Part shown: positions 32,817 to 34,626 of the stretch, in pieces
Layout: every line of letters starts with the position of its first letter
Position numbering within the stretch: the first letter of the stretch is position 1
From: Candidatus Bathyarchaeota archaeon
GTDB taxonomy: Archaea; Thermoproteota; Bathyarchaeia; Bathyarchaeales; Bathycorpusculaceae
Length of the DNA stretch: 34,626 nt
Reading direction: 5' to 3'
Assembly: GCA_020350385.1 (NCBI GenBank)
Contig: CP070714.1
Coordinates: 547,135-581,760 of the forward strand
The notes under the pieces: generated by a model
The model's database searches: none
What the model was told of the DNA's origin: nothing
The model's input: only the letters and a program-made list of their open reading frames with translations
Made by a program: the position numbers and the translations under genes

Positions 32817-33209
32817 ATGAGCAGACCCATTGATGTTGGACGTTTACGCGTTGGAGGCTATATTATTATCGATAATGAGCCGTGCCGCATAGTGGACATA
32901 ACCAAATCAAAACCTGGAAAACACGGTTCCGCCAAAGCAAGAGTAGTGGCCATCGGCGTTTTCGACGGCGTCAAAAGAAGCTTCGTCAAACCCGTTGACA
33001 GCAACGCGGAAATCCCTATTATCGACAAGAGACCAGGCCAAGTGTTCACTGTTAACCCAAACAGCGTCCAAATCATGGACCTGGAAACATATGAGTATGT
33101 TGATGCTCCTTTTCCCGAGGAAGAAGATCTGAAAGCCAAGCTTATTGTAGGCGCTGAGATCGAGTACTGGAAAATACTTGGCAGAATCAAAATCGTCAGA
33201 GCCAAATAA
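32817..33209 (+). CDS. eif5a: Translation initiation factor aIF5A
   Basis: The 130-aa factor has an N-terminal SH3-like domain with the modification loop SKPGKHGSAKA, where K35 is the lysine converted to hypusine (or deoxyhypusine), and a C-terminal OB fold (about 72-130). It helps ribosomes at stalling sequences such as polyproline. GGTGA lies 5 nt before the ATG. Deoxyhypusine synthase is not in the window. It is followed by srp54 on the same strand, but that gene has its own TATA box. Confidence 0.95.
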   Translation: MSRPIDVGRLRVGGYIIIDNEPCRIVDITKSKPGKHGSAKARVVAIGVFDGVKRSFVKPVDSNAEIPIIDKRPGQVFTVNPNSVQIMDLETYEYVDAPFPEEEDLKAKLIVGAEIEYWKILGRIKIVRAK

Positions 33210-33346
33210 TCCCGCACTTTACCTATGTTATCTTTCTGCCAAAGTTTATTTCCCAATCCAGTTTGATCATGAGGCCAATGAAACATGAAGAATCGTCTGA
33301 ATTGTGACGATAGCCAATATGGACTAAAGCTTCGCGTTTCAACTGC

Positions 33347-33361
33347 AATATATATTTAAAG
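33347..33361 (+). promoter_or_regulatory. TATA box of srp54
   Basis: AATATATATTTAAAG lies about 35-45 nt before the srp54 ATG, with GGAGAAAG as the ribosome site at 33384-33391. Confidence 0.55.
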
Positions 33362-33393
33362 ACGTTTAAGATGTTCTAAGGCTGGAGAAAGAA

Positions 33394-34626
33394 ATGGCGT
33401 TAGACCGCTTGGGGGCCTCTCTTTACGAAGCCTTAAAAAAGGTTTTCAGAGCATCCGTGGTGGACGAAGCTACAGTTAAGGAACTCGTTCGCGACATTCA
33501 AAGAGCGCTCCTTCAAGCAGATGTTAATGTTCAACTTGTTCTCGGCATATCCAAGCGAATAGAGGAAAGAGCCCTAAAAGAGAAGGTTCCTCCAGGCATC
33601 TCAAGGCGAGAGCACTTGACAAAAGTCGTCTACGAAGAATTAACTCGTTTCGTGGGCGATAAGCCTGTTCCAATAAGAATTGAGCCTGGAAAAAAGAAAA
33701 TAATAATGCTCGTTGGGATTCAAGGCTCTGGAAAAACCACGGCAGCAGCCAAACTCGCCCGGTACTTCCAGAAAAGGGGACTAAAACCTGCGATGATCTG
33801 CGCGGACACTTACCGCCCTGGAGCCTATGCGCAACTCCAACAATTAGCAAACCAGCTAAACGTTCCAGCATATGGCGACTTGAAGGCAAAGGACCCAGTC
33901 AAAGTGGTTTTCGAAGGATTAAAGCAGTTCAGCGACAAAGACATAATAATCGTTGACACCGCTGGGCGTCACAAAGAGGAGCAAAAACTAATCAAAGAAA
34001 TGAAAATTCTTGAGAGAAAGATCAAACCTGACGAGGTCATGATGGTTATTGATGGCACAATCGGGCAGCAAGCACTGATCCAAGCCAGGGCCTTCCATGA
34101 AGCAACACCCATAGGCGCAATTTTAGTCACCAAATTAGACGGATCTGCCAGAGGCGGCGGAGCTCTTTCCGCGGTTGCAGCGACCGGCGCGCCCATAAGA
34201 TTCATCGGCACAGGCGAGAAAACCGAAGATATCGAATCCTTCATCCCTTCTCGCTTCGTCGGGCGCCTCTTAGGCATGGGCGACCTGGAAACTCTTCTCG
34301 AGAAAGTTCGCGAAGCCGAAATTAAAGTTCCCAAAAAGAAAGCAAAGGCGATACTCAGCGGCAAGTTCACTCTAACCGACATGTACGAACAATTCGAAGC
34401 AGTCAAAGGCATGGGGCCATTCAGGAAAATCCTCAAAATGCTTCGTGGAATGTCTTACGACGTGCCCGAGGGCACGCTGAACACGGCTGAAGAACGCCTT
34501 GAAAAATGGCGCGTAATAATCCAATCCATGCAACCTGAAGAGAAAGATAACCCTAAAATTTTAAACTCTTCAAGAGTAAGACGCGTAGCACGCGGTTCGG
34601 GAACAAGCGAAAGAGATGTCAAAGAC
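33394..34626 (+). CDS. srp54: Signal recognition particle GTPase SRP54 (3' end outside window)
   Basis: The first 411 codons are present with no stop before the window edge. The N domain spans about 1-95, the G domain about 96-300, with G1 GIQGSGKTT (108-116), DTAGR and TKLDGSARGGG. The M domain that binds 7S RNA and signal peptides begins near 320 (FTLTDMYEQFEAVKGMGPFR, ILKMLRGM) and reaches SSRVRRVARGSGTSERDV near the end, so only about 30-40 residues are missing. The usual length is about 445. The start has GGAGAAAG just upstream. Confidence 0.95.
   Translation, partial: MALDRLGASLYEALKKVFRASVVDEATVKELVRDIQRALLQADVNVQLVLGISKRIEERALKEKVPPGISRREHLTKVVYEELTRFVGDKPVPIRIEPGKKKIIMLVGIQGSGKTTAAAKLARYFQKRGLKPAMICADTYRPGAYAQLQQLANQLNVPAYGDLKAKDPVKVVFEGLKQFSDKDIIIVDTAGRHKEEQKLIKEMKILERKIKPDEVMMVIDGTIGQQALIQARAFHEATPIGAILVTKLDGSARGGGALSAVAATGAPIRFIGTGEKTEDIESFIPSRFVGRLLGMGDLETLLEKVREAEIKVPKKKAKAILSGKFTLTDMYEQFEAVKGMGPFRKILKMLRGMSYDVPEGTLNTAEERLEKWRVIIQSMQPEEKDNPKILNSSRVRRVARGSGTSERDVKD

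Noticed and set aside
1-34626. CRISPR arrays, insertion sequences and rRNA genes
   Set aside because: No regularly spaced repeats, transposase motifs, terminal inverted repeats or rRNA signatures were seen anywhere in the window.

Overview
The window reads as archaeal chromosome from the TACK side of the tree, most likely a Bathyarchaeia-type (former Bathyarchaeota) genome. The evidence is a complete PolD (DP1 and DP2), one Orc1/Cdc6, Elf1, aIF5A, SRP54, Sec61-beta, Nob1, an archaeal SAH hydrolase and GGGP synthase, together with TATA-box promoters, Shine-Dalgarno (SD) leaders and a tRNA intron at position 37/38. PolD rules out a typical Crenarchaeote. The lineage is inferred from gene content and protein character, not from a search.

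Layout. 1-3.1 kb: a 40-aa protein, a COG2187-type kinase-like protein, and on the other strand a P-loop kinase followed by a PHP phosphoesterase. 3.2-5.5 kb: SAH hydrolase, a small membrane protein and a zinc-binding protein. 5.5-8.1 kb: a cation-transport operon (SLC41/MgtE-like permease plus two PhoU/TrkA-C proteins). 8.1-11.4 kb: a little-coding stretch, a large radical SAM/SPASM protein with an unusual N-terminal half, a divergent small membrane protein, and an intron-containing tRNA-Ser(CGA). 11.4-13.1 kb: an AbrB/PhoU regulator and a badly decayed DUF429-like gene.

13.1-17.3 kb is the replication locus: DP1 and Orc1/Cdc6 converge, and Orc1 is followed by a 750-bp AT-rich gap with three origin-recognition-box (ORB) like elements around an AT-rich core. 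I read this as a chromosomal replication origin. A winged-helix-type protein lies on its far side. 17.4-19.6 kb holds a membrane-tethered coiled-coil HTH protein and an unknown helical protein, in intergenic DNA studded with a TGTGA...TCACA-type motif. 19.6-26.9 kb: nitrilase and NadE (possibly a split glutamine-dependent NAD synthetase), Elf1, GGGP synthase, DP2 with a C-terminal PIP-like box, a small wHTH, a MazG-like protein and Sec61-beta. 26.9-34.6 kb: an LSm-like protein, DUF2070, a class III aminotransferase, a frameshifted COG1751 gene, Nob1, NAD kinase, aIF5A, and SRP54 running off the end.

The most notable signals are: (1) the origin; (2) four genes in which a good SD is followed, 5-8 nt later, by a near-cognate codon (ATC, ATC, ACG, CTG/ATT) where ATG is expected; (3) the repeated TGTGA-type operator family; (4) a probable -1 frameshift at an A7 run in the COG1751 gene; and (5) several domains that are fused in bacteria but separate neighbours here.
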